Below are positions 14,074 through 14,529 of a stretch of 14,529 nucleotides of DNA, piece by piece. Position 1 is the stretch's first letter. Each line of letters starts with the position of its first letter. The translations under genes and the position numbers were made by a program. Below the pieces are notes generated by a model. It searched no databases, was not told the origin of the DNA, and worked only from the letters and a program-made list of their open reading frames with translations. The DNA lies in assembly GCA_041685625.1 (NCBI GenBank), contig JAWLFJ010000104.1:1-14529 (forward strand). The letters are read 5' to 3'. The stretch comes from Albimonas sp041685625 (lineage in GTDB: Bacteria; Pseudomonadota; Alphaproteobacteria; Rhodobacterales; Rhodobacteraceae).

Positions 14074-14243
14074 CAGGCCGCCGGCGCTCGAAACCGGCGA
14101 CGTCGAAGGCTGACCGTGCCACCTATCGGGCTTGCGGCCGGCGATGGGGTGGATGCCGCTCTCCCCCGACGGCATCACGACGTGCCAAGCTCGCCGTGTG
14201 GAGGCGGAAGCTGAAGCAGAGGGCATTCATCGGAAAGGCTGCC
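14074..14243. other. Gap between chaA and the IS110 remnant
   Basis: A weak hairpin, CGCCGG (14079-14084) with CCGGCG (14094-14099), follows the chaA stop but lacks a T-run. The stretch 14155-14243 precedes the IS110 coding remnant in the expected orientation and may be that element's 5' end; no boundary can be fixed. Confidence 0.35.
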
Positions 14244-14359
14244 ATCATCGGCGTCGATCTCGCAGGAAGAACGTGTTCCAGGTGCATGACGCCGCGGCGG
14301 ACGGCTCGGTGCTGTTCCGAAAGAAGCTGTCGCGGCCGAAGTTCGTCCATTTCGCTTCC
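14244..14359 (+). pseudogene. IS110-family transposase N-terminal fragment, frameshifted
   Basis: IIGVDLA (14244-14264) is followed, after two extra bases (GG, 14265-14266) in a new frame, by KNVFQVHDAAADGSVLFRKK and LSRPKFVHFAS. Joined, GVDLAKNVFQVH is the N-terminal block of IS110/IS1111 DEDD transposases, with the first catalytic Asp. Similarity ends near 14359. The remaining several hundred residues are missing, so only a scrap remains. Confidence 0.75.
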
Positions 14360-14489
14360 AGTCGCGATCGAACTGACTGGCCAATCGAAACTCGGTACGA
14401 GTCAATAATAACAATGACTTCGGGTATGGAGAACGTCCGATCCCGGTCCCGTTCCCTCCGCCACTTGCCCTCGCGAAAGCGTTCTCCCG

Positions 14490-14511
14490 ATCCGGCTACG
14501 GCCGGATTTTT
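14490..14511 (+). terminator. Rho-independent terminator
   Basis: ATCCGGC (14490-14496) pairs with GCCGGAT (14501-14507) around TACG, followed by TTTT and then more T-rich DNA. It would stop plus-strand transcription. The gene it originally served is not evident, since the DNA before it is an IS110 remnant. Confidence 0.75.
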
Positions 14512-14529
14512 CCGTTGTTTTCGAGGGTT

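Noticed and set aside
14205..14216. Fourth copy of the regulator box (AAGCTGAAG near the IS110 remnant)
   Set aside because: Only the second half-site is present; the CTGACG half is missing at the required 11-bp spacing.
12925..14226. 433-aa minus-strand open frame
   Set aside because: It is antisense to chaA and is a highly charged Arg/Asp/Gln mixture, the expected complement of a membrane-protein gene.

Overview
This is a GC-rich window with the gene content of an alphaproteobacterium. The best guess is a Rhodobacterales-like genome, judged from the overlapping spanin-like pair, the QseB/TctD-type two-component pair and the mobile-element families; nothing in the sequence fixes the taxon. 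There is no rRNA, tRNA or CRISPR array that I can see. Intact chromosomal genes alternate with decayed mobile DNA.

Layout. 1-98 holds a probable tail of a serine recombinase. 205-690 (-) is a flavodoxin-family protein. 995-2062 (+) is an exported alpha/beta hydrolase of the homoserine acetyltransferase-like group. 2185-3347 (+) is an epoxide hydrolase broken by a one-base frameshift. 3351-4565 is a phage/mobile graveyard: an overlapping i-spanin/o-spanin-like pair, a frameshifted serine recombinase, and a second, decayed copy of the o-spanin. 4578-5954 and 5951-6610 (-) are a histidine kinase and its OmpR-family response regulator. Divergent from them are a PepSY-domain exported protein (6756) and a NOX/FRE-type ferric reductase-like flavocytochrome (7066-8418), closed by a clear terminator. 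8601-8879 is an unrecognised 92-aa protein. 9170-10518 holds an IS5 transposase scrap and a doubly frameshifted IS256-family transposase (-). 10839-12296 (+) is a Tat-type amidohydrolase. 12297-12987 has no gene that I recognise. 12988-14073 (+) is a ChaA-type calcium/proton antiporter. 14244-14359 is an IS110-family transposase remnant, and a terminator lies at 14490-14511.

How it works together. The most coherent unit is the centre (4578-8879). A 17-bp box, CTGACGSSARSCTGAAG, made of two CTGA half-sites 11 bp apart, occurs three times. One copy faces the kinase/regulator operon, one faces the PepSY/flavocytochrome operon, and one lies upstream of the unknown 92-aa gene. Each reads towards its gene and ends 77-84 bp before the start codon. 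The simplest reading is an autoregulated regulon in which the two-component system controls a membrane redox pair and the small protein. The small protein ends in a GGG motif followed by an aromatic/glycine-rich tail bounded by two cysteines. This regulon, and the small protein in particular, is the best candidate here for something undescribed.

The frameshifts cluster in dispensable or mobile genes (epoxide hydrolase, recombinase, IS256, IS110), while the two-component, reductase, amidohydrolase and antiporter genes are clean. This favours genuine decay over poor sequence quality.
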